A stretch of DNA of 63,549 nt from a virus: the IMG/VR virus record IMGVR_UViG_3300021598_000208, positions 1 to 63,549 of that record; one strand, written 5' to 3'. A model generated the notes under the pieces. That model was not told the DNA's origin. It searched no databases and saw only the letters and a list, made by a program, of their open reading frames with translations. Numbering within the stretch: the first letter of the stretch is position 1; the number at the start of each line of letters is the position of its first letter. Positions 49,001-57,688 of this stretch are shown in pieces. The translations under genes and the position numbers were made by a program.

Positions 49001-50675
49001 AACTGTTTCTTATGGTATTTTTAATGGAGGTGCTATTCAAAGTGATGTTACAGCTACAGGTGTGTATTATACCACTTCTGCTGCTACTGCTGCCGCCACT
49101 TTTACATTAAATGCTCTTAATCATTATAGTGCAGTACAAAGTACTTTTGGTGCAGGCTCAAGTGTTACTACCCAAACAGGTTTCTTGGTTAATGCAAGTT
49201 TAATTGGAGCTACAAACAATTGGGGTTTTAGAGGAGCAATTCCAAGTGGTACAAATCGCTTTAATTTATATATGGATGGTACTGCTAATAACTATTTAGC
49301 AGGAGATACAGGAATAGGTGGTGTTGCAGCATATATTTCAAGTGGTCCAATTTTAACTTCAACATTAACAAATGGTGGTAGTGGGTATGTAGATGGTACT
49401 TATACTGATGTAGCAACAACACTTATATCTTCAACAGGTGTAGGTGCATTATTTACAATAGTTGTAAGTGGTGGAATAGTAACATCTGCTACTTTAACTT
49501 GGGGAGGTGTTTTTTATAAAACAAATGATACTATATCTGTATCTAATACTTTATTAGGTGGAACAGGTAGTGGGTTAATCATTACAGTAAACACAGTTGA
49601 TTCATCTCAATTAACTATTGCAAATGCAAATGGTGGTGATATTTCTTTATTTAGAATTGATACAGGATTGGTTACAGGAGACAATCTTGGAACTATTAAA
49701 TTTTTAAGTAATGATGCAAGTACAAAGGCAAGCGGCATTCAAGCTGAAATAGGTGCTTATGCAGCAGGTTCTGCAGGTGGTGCTTATTTATCATTTTTAA
49801 CTTCAACAGGAGCAGGTGGTGCATTAACAGAGCAGGTAAGAATAGGTAACGGAGGTCAAGTAGGAATTGGTGGTGCTTATTCTTTGACAGGATATTCTTT
49901 AAGAGTTTCTAAAAATATTACAGGTGCAGTAAACTCATATGGAATTGCATCTGATGGAGAAATTCAATCAGGCGTAACAACAAGTGCCAATTTATTTTAC
50001 ACATCAGCAACAACTGCAGCTACTACATTTACATTAACAAGTTTAAATCATTTTGCTGCAGTACAAGGTACATTTGGCGCAGGTAGTACAGTTACTAATC
50101 AGTATGGATTTATAGCAGGTTCTTCATTAATAGGAGCAACTAACAACTATGGCTTCTTTGGTAACATAGCAAGTGGCACTAATCGTTGGAACTTATATAT
50201 GAACGGAACTGCTAATAACTACTTAAATGGAAATACAGGCATAGGTAGTACTATTCCAAGTGGAAAATTAGAAGTTAACGTAGGTTCAAGTGCTGCATAT
50301 TTTACAAGGACTGCAGGAGACAATGGTGCAATTAATCCTGCTTTAGCAATTTTAACATCATCAACTGCATCAAGGATTTATTCTTATGGTACTGCTTTAG
50401 AATTTTTTACTGCAGCGGTTGGTGGTACTGCTACCGAAAAAATGCGTTTAAGTGACATTGGGTCATTTGGAATTGGCACAGGCTCGTCAATTAATGCTTC
50501 AGCTAAAGTACAAATAGATAGTACCTCTCAGGGCTTCTTGCCTCCGAGAATGACATTAGCACAAAGAACAGCAATAGCTTCTCCTGCAACAGGATTAATA
50601 GTATATCAGACTGATGGGGTTGAAGGATTATGGGTTAATACAAGCACAGGTTGGCGTGAATTGACAGTAGTATAA
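46071..50675 (+). CDS. Giant tail fibre / receptor-binding protein 1
   Basis: 1534 aa. The N-terminal attachment part MSKISTYEVAPVPKLSDKLI, GTSVGGEIEDVTYNFTLQEL parallels the short gene before it. Next come Gly/Thr/Ser beta repeats, a module shared with fibre 2 (around 260-410: ILTAFGKVQNQINGLVGG), and three roughly 100-residue repeats with GAGSxVTxQxGF and GTANNYLAG. The C-terminal part ends with a short collagen-free tip (GLIVYQTDGVEGLWVNTSTG). Host recognition is inferred. Confidence 0.75.
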   Translation: MSKISTYEVAPVPKLSDKLIGTSVGGEIEDVTYNFTLQELLDVFLPVIPANNLQGILDYGNTATQDINLFGTITTTNLEVTDTANLFITYLNEETHIVGSLFDSADSVGTAGQVLTSTGEGVEWYTLPPIFTPNLEQVLTEGNTSDIGIILDANIEAIGVIADTANIATELSIQGTVVDYNESAGSAGQVLESTSTGVQWVNLPVYSATSPLLFNPATGVFSIQVANSTQNGYLSSADWITFNGKQNAGSYITALTGEATATGPGSVPITLNNASVINKVLTGLNVTGGNVLATDSILTAFGKVQNQINGLVGGVQYQGTWDAATNTPTLTSSVGTQGYYYIVSVDGNTNLNGITDWKVGDWAIFSGGVWQKVDNTDSVTSVNGFTGAVSLTTDNIPEGTTNLYFLNSRARAAVSATSPLLYNNTTGVFSIQQASGIQNGFLSSTDWTTFNSKQDYLGGTGLVKSTAGTITYITDNSSNWNTAYNRSLTSAAVTGTSTKTLTLNQQDGGTITASWSDADTGLTSVGLSMPSAFTVSNSPLTSNGTIGVTGAGTTAEYIRGDGSLATFPSIISEAQNLVTEVYNSSGATLTKGTVVYINGGQGNLPTITKAIATGDPTSAQTYGVVRSDITNMNNGYVVVTGRLADLDTRDYTPGQQLYLSSTTAGAWTPTKQYAPAHLVYVGIVVRAHPTQGVVEILIQNGFEMDELHNVAAQNPDNNDILQFKTSTNLWTKVAGTTTNIAEGTNLYYTDLRARGALSLTTTGTSGAATYDNTTGVFNIPQYQEVITNPITGTGTTNTLSKFTSASSIGNSNITDTGSLITLGSNTYVNGSMGFGTSTVGSYIIRIVSPLTGGTTTYGISNAPTIQSDVTGASILFRTAPSTVASTFTLGSLQHFTAGTTTIGAGSTVTNQFGFLVLSTAIGATNNYAFSGQLSAATNTWNLHMSGTANNYMAGALGIARTSLPNMNLGIDRNITGSTVSYGIFNGGAIQSDVTATGVYYTTSAATAAATFTLNALNHYSAVQSTFGAGSSVTTQTGFLVNASLIGATNNWGFRGAIPSGTNRFNLYMDGTANNYLAGDTGIGGVAAYISSGPILTSTLTNGGSGYVDGTYTDVATTLISSTGVGALFTIVVSGGIVTSATLTWGGVFYKTNDTISVSNTLLGGTGSGLIITVNTVDSSQLTIANANGGDISLFRIDTGLVTGDNLGTIKFLSNDASTKASGIQAEIGAYAAGSAGGAYLSFLTSTGAGGALTEQVRIGNGGQVGIGGAYSLTGYSLRVSKNITGAVNSYGIASDGEIQSGVTTSANLFYTSATTAATTFTLTSLNHFAAVQGTFGAGSTVTNQYGFIAGSSLIGATNNYGFFGNIASGTNRWNLYMNGTANNYLNGNTGIGSTIPSGKLEVNVGSSAAYFTRTAGDNGAINPALAILTSSTASRIYSYGTALEFFTAAVGGTATEKMRLSDIGSFGIGTGSSINASAKVQIDSTSQGFLPPRMTLAQRTAIASPATGLIVYQTDGVEGLWVNTSTGWRELTVV

Positions 50676-50697
50676 AATAAATAATTAACTTTGGATT

Positions 50698-53600
50698 ATG
50701 GCTTTAGCTAACATAACAAATAACATCTTAACAGACACCGGAGTTAACGTATCAAGTTTAACTCCTACGTCTACTACTATATCTACAACTGCACCTTTAC
50801 AAGGTGGCGGAGACCTTAGTGCGAACAGAACATTATCAATAACACAATCAGGAACATCTGCAAATGGATTCCTTTCTTCAACTGATTGGAATACATTCAA
50901 TAATAAGCAAGCGGCAGGTAACTATATGACCTCACTTACAGGTGAGGCTACGGGAACGGGTCCGGGTGCGACTGCAGTAATTTTAAATAATGCATCAGTA
51001 ACAGCTAAGGTTCTTACGGGTGTTAATATTACCGGTGGTTCAATTAGTGCTTCTGATAGCATTCTTACAGCTTTTGGAAAAGTACAGAACCAAATCAACG
51101 GATTAATCGGCAGTTCAATATACCAAGGTGTATGGAACGCTGCAACTAACACACCTACTTTACAGAGTGGCGTTGGTGTAAGAGGTTACTACTACATTGT
51201 AAATGTGGCAGGTACTACAAATCTTGATGGAATCACAGATTGGTTTGTGGGCGATTGGGCGATATTTGACGGAACAGCTTGGCAGCAGGTAGATAATACT
51301 GACGCTGTAGTAAGTGTTAATGGTCAAACAGGTGCTGTTAGTTTAACCACTGACAATATTCCTGAAGGAGCAACCAATCAATACTTCTTAAATAGCAGAG
51401 CACGTGCAGCATTAAGTTTTGCTGCAGGCAGTGGTGCGTATAATAGCACTACAGGTGTTATTACTATACCAACTAATACAAGTCAGTTAACCAATGGTGC
51501 TAACTTTATTACATTAGCATCACTTAGTGGAACGGCTCCTATTCAATATAATAGTAGTACAGGTGCTATCAGCATTACCCAATCAGGTACATCTTCAAAC
51601 GGGTTCTTGTCAAGTACTGATTGGAACACGTTTAATAATAAGCAAAGTGCTTTAACTAATCCGGTAACAGGTACAGGTACTACAAACTACCTACCTAAGT
51701 TTACAGGTACAAGTACAATAGGGAATAGTAGTTTACAAGATGATGGTAGCAATGTTTTTTTAAGTAATGGTTATTATATCTCAACAAGAACAGATAATAC
51801 TTCTGTTTTAAGAACGCATTTATTAATGCAAAGAGGAAGCGGTGCAGGAACTTACGCTGATATTTTTACGGCAGGAGATACTGCAAATGGAGTAGCTTCT
51901 ATGCAATTTGGATTTAATTCAAGTGCAAAAATGATACTTACCGCTTCAGGCAATTTAGGTTTAGGAGTAACACCAAGTGCGTGGGGTAGTGGTTCAACTG
52001 CGTTTGAAATTGGTAATGGTGCTATTTGGAAATCTGGTAGCCGTTCAGTTGATTGGATTGCAAATGGTTATTATGATGGTACGAATTATATATATAATCT
52101 AACTAATGCTGCAACATTTTATAGGCAATATGACGGTCAGCATCAATGGCATCAAGCTCCTTCAGGAACGGCAGGTAACGCTATATCCTTTACCCAAGCA
52201 ATGACGTTAGATGCGAGTGGGAATCTTTTGTTAGGTGGTACAAGCACCAATAGCGGTAGGTTGCAAGTTACGGGAACTGCAAATAATTGGACACAAACTA
52301 TTTTAGCGTCAACTACTTCAGGACAATCTTATGGTTTATTAGTAACAGCAGGAACAACTTCTACAGATGCTTCTTTTTATGTTAGAAATGCAGCAGGAAC
52401 ATCTCCTTATTTATATATTAGAGGAGATGGTAATGTGGGTATAGGTACTACAAGTCCAACGGCTAAATTAGAGGTAGTTGGTGGAACAATAAATAACCAA
52501 ATAGCAAGGTTCATAACTGCTGATTTTCCTACACATAGCATTGGACTTGGTGTAGATGGCGCAGGTTCGGAATGGGGTGCTTCTATATTCCAAGATGATG
52601 TAAAAAGATTTACTATTGATGGGAATGGTGGTATATTAGTTGGTTCAAGTTATCAAAGTAGTAATGCTCCTGCAAATGGTGCTATCATTCAAGGTAACGT
52701 AGGTATAGGTACTTCATCGCCCGGAACTAAATTACAAGTTAATAGTACAGCAGGAACTTATGGAATAACAAATACTAACGGAACTGTAACTATTGGAACA
52801 TATATTGAAGCGTCAAATACTTATGCATCATTTGGTACTTCATCAAACCATCCTATTGGATTTTTTACTAATAACAATGCTCCGCAGATGTATATTAATA
52901 CATCGGGCAACGTAGGTATAGGTACTACATCGCCAAACAATAATACAATATCAGCTTTTGATGCCTTAACTATTGGTAAGACATCTACATCGTCATCGGC
53001 TTTAGTATTTACAAACGGAAGTTCGACTATATGGGGCTTTAATTATGCCAATGCTTCAAAATATACATTATCTTCTTCTACTGATTTAGCATTTGAAACA
53101 GGCGCAAGTTGGAGTGAAAAGATGCGCATAACAAGTGTGGGGAATGTACTTGTGGGAACAACAACTGCTACGGGTTCATTAAATACTGAAATAACAATTA
53201 ATAACTCAAGTGCGGGGAACTATGCAGGTATTGGATTTAAAACGGCAGACACTAATAGAGGATACATTGGAGCAACAAGTACAAGTATTGAAATAGGAGC
53301 AATAGGTTTTACTTCATTCTACACAGGCGGTGGCTTTGAACGTATGCGCATAACAAGTGGAGGTAATGTAGTAATTGGAAATACAGTTCCATCAAATGTT
53401 GGATTAACAATATACGGCTCAAATGCAGCAACTATTTATCAAACTGCAAACACAGGAACGGGAGCAGCAAATGGTTTTTATGTTGGGCATACAGGAGATA
53501 TAAGCTATATATGGAATTATAATAATTACCCAACTGTTTTTGCTACTAACAACACCGAACGTATGCGCATAACAAGTGGGGGGCAGGTGTGTATTAATAC

Positions 53601-55347
53601 AAGTGGTGGGACAAGTGGTGGTGTTTTCCATCCATTTATAGTTAAAGCAACTGCATCATATTCACAAGGAATTTGGGTTGAGGCTGCTACTAATGATTCT
53701 GCAATATTTTTAGATAATAATGGTTCAGTTCCAACTATAGGTGTTTCATATAGAACATCGGCAGGGTATTTGCCACTAGCGTTTTCAACAAACGGCACCG
53801 AACGTATGCGCATAACAAGTGGGGGGAGTTATGAATTAAGAAATACAGTATTCTCAACATCAACAGATGTAACAACTACAACATACAAGCAATTATATCC
53901 AAGCGAATATAATATAGCTCAGATTGCAGTAAGAACTGATGGACAATTTTATACAGGTGCTTTTAGTTTTAGAACCGCAGATGCTTCTAATGCAAATGTT
54001 CTTTTAGAACGTATGCGCATTCAATCTGATGGAACTATTAGATTAAACGCAGGGGGAGAAACAACATCAGCAACTTTACAATTTTATGCTGACCCAACAC
54101 CATCTAATGGAGCAAGCATAGCAGTTAGTTATTTAGGTTCAGGTTCTTATGGTCCTTTGACATTTGGCACAGGCGGAAGCGAGCGTATGCGCATAACCTC
54201 AAGCGGTAACATAGGTATAGGCACTACGAGTCCTGTAACTCGTTTAAATTTAGCAGGAAGTTCAACACAATACATTACATTAACAAACGGTGGTGCAGAC
54301 GGTGTTCCAAATGCAGTTCAAGGTGGTATAATAGGACAAGCAAGATTGTCTAATAATAACCTTGCTCAAATGGCTTCTATTCTATTTAGAAATCAAAATA
54401 GCGCTGCTTGGTATCTAGGTGAAATTACTTTTAACACTAATGGTACAGATGGTACTAATCCAAGTGTTTCACCTACCGAAAGAATGAGAATAAATTCTGA
54501 TGGCTTGGTAGGTATAGGTACTACATCGCCAAGTGCAAATTTAGAAGTTGTTGGAGGAAGTAATACCGCAACAAGTTTTGGTAGTTTTATAGTTAGGAAT
54601 AGTTCTAATGCAGGTATGTCTTTTGGTGCATCTTCTACTTCTTACGCTTGGATACAAGGGAATATTTATGGCACAGGAATAGCGCCTATTGTTTTACAAT
54701 CTAATGGCGGTAACGTAGGTATTGGAATCACTAACCCTAATGTGCCTTTAGATGTTCAAGGGAATATTCGTATTAGAGGAGCAAGTTCTTCAAGCTATTT
54801 ACTTTTTAATACTGATGGTTCAACAAATAATTATGGAGGCATAGAAGTTAATAATGACATTTCAAATGGAACTTCAATGCGTTTTTATAATCTTACATCA
54901 GGGAGTTTAACTGAGAAAATGCGTGTAACAAGTGGTGGTGATTTATTAGTAAATGCAACAGCAACCACTCAAGGAGCTAAGTTCTATGTAAATGGGATAG
55001 GTGCATTTGGAAGTGTATATGTTGGAGCATTAGGTACAGGAACTGTTTACTCAAATGCAGGATTCCTAACCAATACCAACCCTTCAGACAGAAGATTAAA
55101 AAACAATATCATACCACTTACCTATGGTCTATCTGATATATTAAAATTAAATCCTGTTTCATATAATTGGAAAGATGGAACCAATGGTAAGCAATTTGGA
55201 TTCATAGCACAAGAAGTACAAGAAATAATGCCTGATGCAGTAAAGCAAGGAGAGTATCTTGGACTTGAAAAAGACGCTATCTATTCAGCTTTGGTAAATG
55301 CAATTAAAGAACTTAAACAAGAATTAGACACTTTAAAAAACAAATAA
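50698..55347 (+). CDS. Giant tail fibre 2 with S74 self-cleaving chaperone
   Basis: 1549 aa. Shares the FGKVQNQING...YYYIV...DNIPEG module with fibre 1, followed by many Gly/Ser-rich repeats, including the recurring ERMRITSGG. The C-terminal about 95 residues (SDRRLKNNIIPLTYGLSDIL, FGFIAQEVQEIMPDAV) form the intramolecular chaperone peptidase S74 domain, with the catalytic Ser of SDRRLK; it cleaves itself after trimer folding. Receptor binding is inferred. Confidence 0.85.
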   Translation: MALANITNNILTDTGVNVSSLTPTSTTISTTAPLQGGGDLSANRTLSITQSGTSANGFLSSTDWNTFNNKQAAGNYMTSLTGEATGTGPGATAVILNNASVTAKVLTGVNITGGSISASDSILTAFGKVQNQINGLIGSSIYQGVWNAATNTPTLQSGVGVRGYYYIVNVAGTTNLDGITDWFVGDWAIFDGTAWQQVDNTDAVVSVNGQTGAVSLTTDNIPEGATNQYFLNSRARAALSFAAGSGAYNSTTGVITIPTNTSQLTNGANFITLASLSGTAPIQYNSSTGAISITQSGTSSNGFLSSTDWNTFNNKQSALTNPVTGTGTTNYLPKFTGTSTIGNSSLQDDGSNVFLSNGYYISTRTDNTSVLRTHLLMQRGSGAGTYADIFTAGDTANGVASMQFGFNSSAKMILTASGNLGLGVTPSAWGSGSTAFEIGNGAIWKSGSRSVDWIANGYYDGTNYIYNLTNAATFYRQYDGQHQWHQAPSGTAGNAISFTQAMTLDASGNLLLGGTSTNSGRLQVTGTANNWTQTILASTTSGQSYGLLVTAGTTSTDASFYVRNAAGTSPYLYIRGDGNVGIGTTSPTAKLEVVGGTINNQIARFITADFPTHSIGLGVDGAGSEWGASIFQDDVKRFTIDGNGGILVGSSYQSSNAPANGAIIQGNVGIGTSSPGTKLQVNSTAGTYGITNTNGTVTIGTYIEASNTYASFGTSSNHPIGFFTNNNAPQMYINTSGNVGIGTTSPNNNTISAFDALTIGKTSTSSSALVFTNGSSTIWGFNYANASKYTLSSSTDLAFETGASWSEKMRITSVGNVLVGTTTATGSLNTEITINNSSAGNYAGIGFKTADTNRGYIGATSTSIEIGAIGFTSFYTGGGFERMRITSGGNVVIGNTVPSNVGLTIYGSNAATIYQTANTGTGAANGFYVGHTGDISYIWNYNNYPTVFATNNTERMRITSGGQVCINTSGGTSGGVFHPFIVKATASYSQGIWVEAATNDSAIFLDNNGSVPTIGVSYRTSAGYLPLAFSTNGTERMRITSGGSYELRNTVFSTSTDVTTTTYKQLYPSEYNIAQIAVRTDGQFYTGAFSFRTADASNANVLLERMRIQSDGTIRLNAGGETTSATLQFYADPTPSNGASIAVSYLGSGSYGPLTFGTGGSERMRITSSGNIGIGTTSPVTRLNLAGSSTQYITLTNGGADGVPNAVQGGIIGQARLSNNNLAQMASILFRNQNSAAWYLGEITFNTNGTDGTNPSVSPTERMRINSDGLVGIGTTSPSANLEVVGGSNTATSFGSFIVRNSSNAGMSFGASSTSYAWIQGNIYGTGIAPIVLQSNGGNVGIGITNPNVPLDVQGNIRIRGASSSSYLLFNTDGSTNNYGGIEVNNDISNGTSMRFYNLTSGSLTEKMRVTSGGDLLVNATATTQGAKFYVNGIGAFGSVYVGALGTGTVYSNAGFLTNTNPSDRRLKNNIIPLTYGLSDILKLNPVSYNWKDGTNGKQFGFIAQEVQEIMPDAVKQGEYLGLEKDAIYSALVNAIKELKQELDTLKNK

Positions 55348-55349
55348 AA

Positions 55350-55706
55350 ATGGCAACAACAGTATTTGAATGGGTAATCAGCCAATTAAATTGCGCTGTA
55401 GAATCAGAAGGTTTACCTGACGTTATCAATGTAATACATTGGCGTTATAACGCAACACAAGTAGATGGAGACAAAACTTACTTCGCTGACACCTATGGTG
55501 CATCAAGCGTAGCACAACCAAATCCACAAGACTTTATCCCTTACGCTGATGTAACTGAGGCTGAAGTTATTGGATGGTTAGAAGAAATCCTTCCTGTGGA
55601 AGCTATGCAGGCAAGTCTTGAGGCTAACATTGCGCTACAAATTAACCCTGTTGAGGTGACATTACCATTACCTTGGTTACCACAACCTACACCTCCAACT
55701 TTGTAG
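55350..55706 (+). CDS. Small tail-region protein (DUF7936-like)
   Basis: 118 aa, 2 bases after fibre 2. VINVIHWRYNATQVDGDKTY, FADTYGASSVAQPNPQDFIP and VTEAEVIGWLEEILP match a small conserved family in marine and Bacteroidota phages, often next to fibres. Possibly a fibre accessory. Confidence 0.65.
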   Translation: MATTVFEWVISQLNCAVESEGLPDVINVIHWRYNATQVDGDKTYFADTYGASSVAQPNPQDFIPYADVTEAEVIGWLEEILPVEAMQASLEANIALQINPVEVTLPLPWLPQPTPPTL

Positions 55707-55722
55707 TTCAATAAATATTTAT

Positions 55723-55730
55723 TACTTTTA
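55723..55730 (+). promoter_or_regulatory. Possible promoter (TACTTTTA, one mismatch)
   Basis: Near-match to TAnnTTTG with TTTG at 55700-55703 (spacing 23), upstream of the packaging operon. Confidence 0.4.
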
Positions 55731-55754
55731 CATTATTAAATCAAATCAAATAAA

Positions 55755-56141
55755 ATGAAGTACAAAGACCTAAACATTTTAGTAGCATCTATCAATGCTG
55801 TTATTGGCGGACAAGAAACAAAAGTTCAGAAGAAGTTATTCAAGTTGTACGAAAAGGTTAAGCCTTTCCACGAATCTTATAACGCTCAGCGTGATGAGTT
55901 ACGTTTGGATAATGCCGCAACGGATGACAAGGGTATTCTTTTAATGGACGAAAAAGGTGAATACAAATTCAATAAGGAAGGCGTAAAGAAGCTGACCAAA
56001 GACATTGAAGCCTTAAACGAGAAAGAATTTGACTTCAAACCTATTGAGGTTATCAATACCAATGGATTAGAGAAGTTTACGTTTCTTGAAGATTGGACTA
56101 CAGGAATCACTTTTGTTAAGGAAGAAGAGGAAGAACTCTAA
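55755..56141 (+). CDS. Helical protein in head/packaging operon (128 aa)
   Basis: Leader AAATCAAATCAAATAAA. Helical/charged: KVQKKLFKLYEKVKPFHESY, DIEALNEKEFDFKPIEVINT and a Glu-rich end. It overlaps the next gene's ATG by 1 base. Similar proteins occur in this position in related phages; function unknown. Confidence 0.6.
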   Translation: MKYKDLNILVASINAVIGGQETKVQKKLFKLYEKVKPFHESYNAQRDELRLDNAATDDKGILLMDEKGEYKFNKEGVKKLTKDIEALNEKEFDFKPIEVINTNGLEKFTFLEDWTTGITFVKEEEEEL

Positions 56142-56368
56142 TGGATATTCGTAAAATATCAATAGGACCGGACTACAAAGGAGGTGCTATGCACTATCTT
56201 GTAGGGCAAAAAGTCCTTGGCGATACTAACGAGATTCACCTTATCAAATTTGATACAGAGAAACAATCTGTTAAGATTTACATCATAAACGAGAAGGCGG
56301 AAGTTGTACTTTGGAAAGAGTTTAACTCCACCATTCCTATATCCATTGAATATAACATCAACATCTAA
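56141..56368 (+). CDS. Small conserved beta-strand protein (75 aa)
   Basis: Strand-rich: MDIRKISIGPDYKGGAMHYL, VLGDTNEIHLIKFDTEKQSV, EVVLWKEFNSTIPISIEY. Overlaps both neighbours by one base. I believe this is a conserved packaging-operon protein in Bacteroidota phages. No function known. Confidence 0.6.
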   Translation: MDIRKISIGPDYKGGAMHYLVGQKVLGDTNEIHLIKFDTEKQSVKIYIINEKAEVVLWKEFNSTIPISIEYNINI

Positions 56369-56931
56369 TGAGGTCTCCATTCTATTTCATAGCCAAGCCG
56401 GTTAATGGAAAGAGATACGACAACACAAAAGAGATAGGAGGTATTGAACTTATTGTCAGTACATCTGAGGAGGACCACAAGTTCTCTAATCGATTTGCAG
56501 AGGTCGTTGAACTTCCATTGGGGTATAAAGGACCCATTAAACGAGGTGACACTTTACTTGTGCACCATAACGTATTTAAGTTTTATAATGATATGCGGGG
56601 TAGGCAAAAGAGTGGCAAGTCTTTTTTTAAAGACGACCTATTCTTTATAGAGACGGAGCAGTTTTTTATGTATAAGCAGGACTCCACGTGGAACGCTTAT
56701 GATAGATTTTGTTTTGTCAAGCCTATCCCCACTACACAAAGCTATATCAAGAAGCCATTTACCAATGAGCCACTTGTTGGTATAATGAAGTACCCCAATC
56801 AATATTTGATTGATAAAGGCATTAAAGCAGGTGATATGGTTTGCTTTTCTCCGGATAGTGAATACGAGTTTACCGTAGATGATGAGAAGTTATATCGGAT
56901 GTATGACCATCAAATAACAATCAAACTATGA
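56368..56931 (+). CDS. GroES-fold-like protein (187 aa), uncertain
   Basis: The sequence reads as two small beta-barrels in a row. First: SPFYFIAKPVNGKRYDNTKE, IGGIELIVSTSE, RFAEVVELPLGYKGPIKRGD and TLLVHHNVF; second: DRFCFVKPIPTTQSYIKKPF, LVGIMKYPN, KGIKAGDMVCFSPDSEYEF. Each half has the order strand, loop, x-G-D, strand that recalls GroES. If true, this is an unrelated co-chaperonin-like protein in the packaging operon. Inference only. Confidence 0.45.
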   Translation: MRSPFYFIAKPVNGKRYDNTKEIGGIELIVSTSEEDHKFSNRFAEVVELPLGYKGPIKRGDTLLVHHNVFKFYNDMRGRQKSGKSFFKDDLFFIETEQFFMYKQDSTWNAYDRFCFVKPIPTTQSYIKKPFTNEPLVGIMKYPNQYLIDKGIKAGDMVCFSPDSEYEFTVDDEKLYRMYDHQITIKL

Positions 56932-57401
56932 ATCTAATCACATTCGACAATATTATCAAAGACCCAATATCCTATGTATCAGATATACACTTGCACGGGT
57001 TTCAAGACGTGGCAGATGGTGACAACGTTTTCAAAAACATTCAGCCAAGAGACGCTAACGATGAGTTTGCCGTATACTGCCGTGAACTATTTAATGGTTA
57101 TAAAGTAGCATTCAATTTTGTTAGAAAGTCTCCTGAGGGTCAGAAAGAACCCAACTTTATCCATACGGATGAGATGATGGGTGACCTTACTTGCATTCTC
57201 TATCTAAACGAGGAGTCACCAAATGCAGATGGTACAACAATATATGACAATGATGAAAAGCCTATATTTACAATGTACTCTAAGTTCAATCGTATGATAG
57301 CATTCAGTTCGGTTCTTCCGCACTCGAGGAATATTTTTGAGAATTTTGGACAGGGTGAAGATGCAAGATTGGTTCAGGTAGTATTTTTAAAAGCTAAGTA
57401 A
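56928..57401 (+). CDS. 2OG-Fe(II) oxygenase-like protein
   Basis: 157 aa. FIHTDEMMGDLTCILYLNEE supplies the H79-x-D81 of the iron triad; H132 in VLPHSRNIFENFG is the likely distal His, with Arg near the C-terminus (EDARLVQVVFLKAK) for 2-oxoglutarate. The strand GTTIYDN after the HxD also fits. Phage proteins of this type (DUF6445-like) occur near terminase genes; substrate unknown. Confidence 0.7.
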   Translation: MNLITFDNIIKDPISYVSDIHLHGFQDVADGDNVFKNIQPRDANDEFAVYCRELFNGYKVAFNFVRKSPEGQKEPNFIHTDEMMGDLTCILYLNEESPNADGTTIYDNDEKPIFTMYSKFNRMIAFSSVLPHSRNIFENFGQGEDARLVQVVFLKAK

Positions 57402-57688
57402 TGAGAGATACTAAAGAAATAAAACTACGAATTATTGAAGCGGGTTACAAAGCTGTCAACCATCTTGTAAAGGTGGCTGAAGAGGATATTATTAATACCG
57501 AGTCAGATACAGATGTGTCTGCCGATAAGATGAAGAATGCAGCAGCAGCTAAGAAGTTAGCCATCTTTGATGCGTTTGAGATACTGAGTAGAATAGAAGC
57601 GGAGAAAGAAAATCTTGAGTCCGTTGAAAGAGGAATAAGTAAAACAGATACAAAACAAGGATTTGCAGAAAGAAGGTCAAAACAATAA
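57401..57688 (+). CDS. Possible small terminase subunit
   Basis: 95 aa, immediately before the large terminase (26-base overlap if the TTG start of the latter is used). Helical: KLRIIEAGYKAVNHLVKVAE, DKMKNAAAAKKLAIFDAFEI. Size, position and helical content fit a TerS, but no HTH is evident. Confidence 0.5.
   Translation: MRDTKEIKLRIIEAGYKAVNHLVKVAEEDIINTESDTDVSADKMKNAAAAKKLAIFDAFEILSRIEAEKENLESVERGISKTDTKQGFAERRSKQ

Noticed and set aside
53338-54200. Regularly spaced repeats resembling a CRISPR array
   Set aside because: They are in-frame coding repeats of a tail fibre, spacing is irregular and no cas genes are present.
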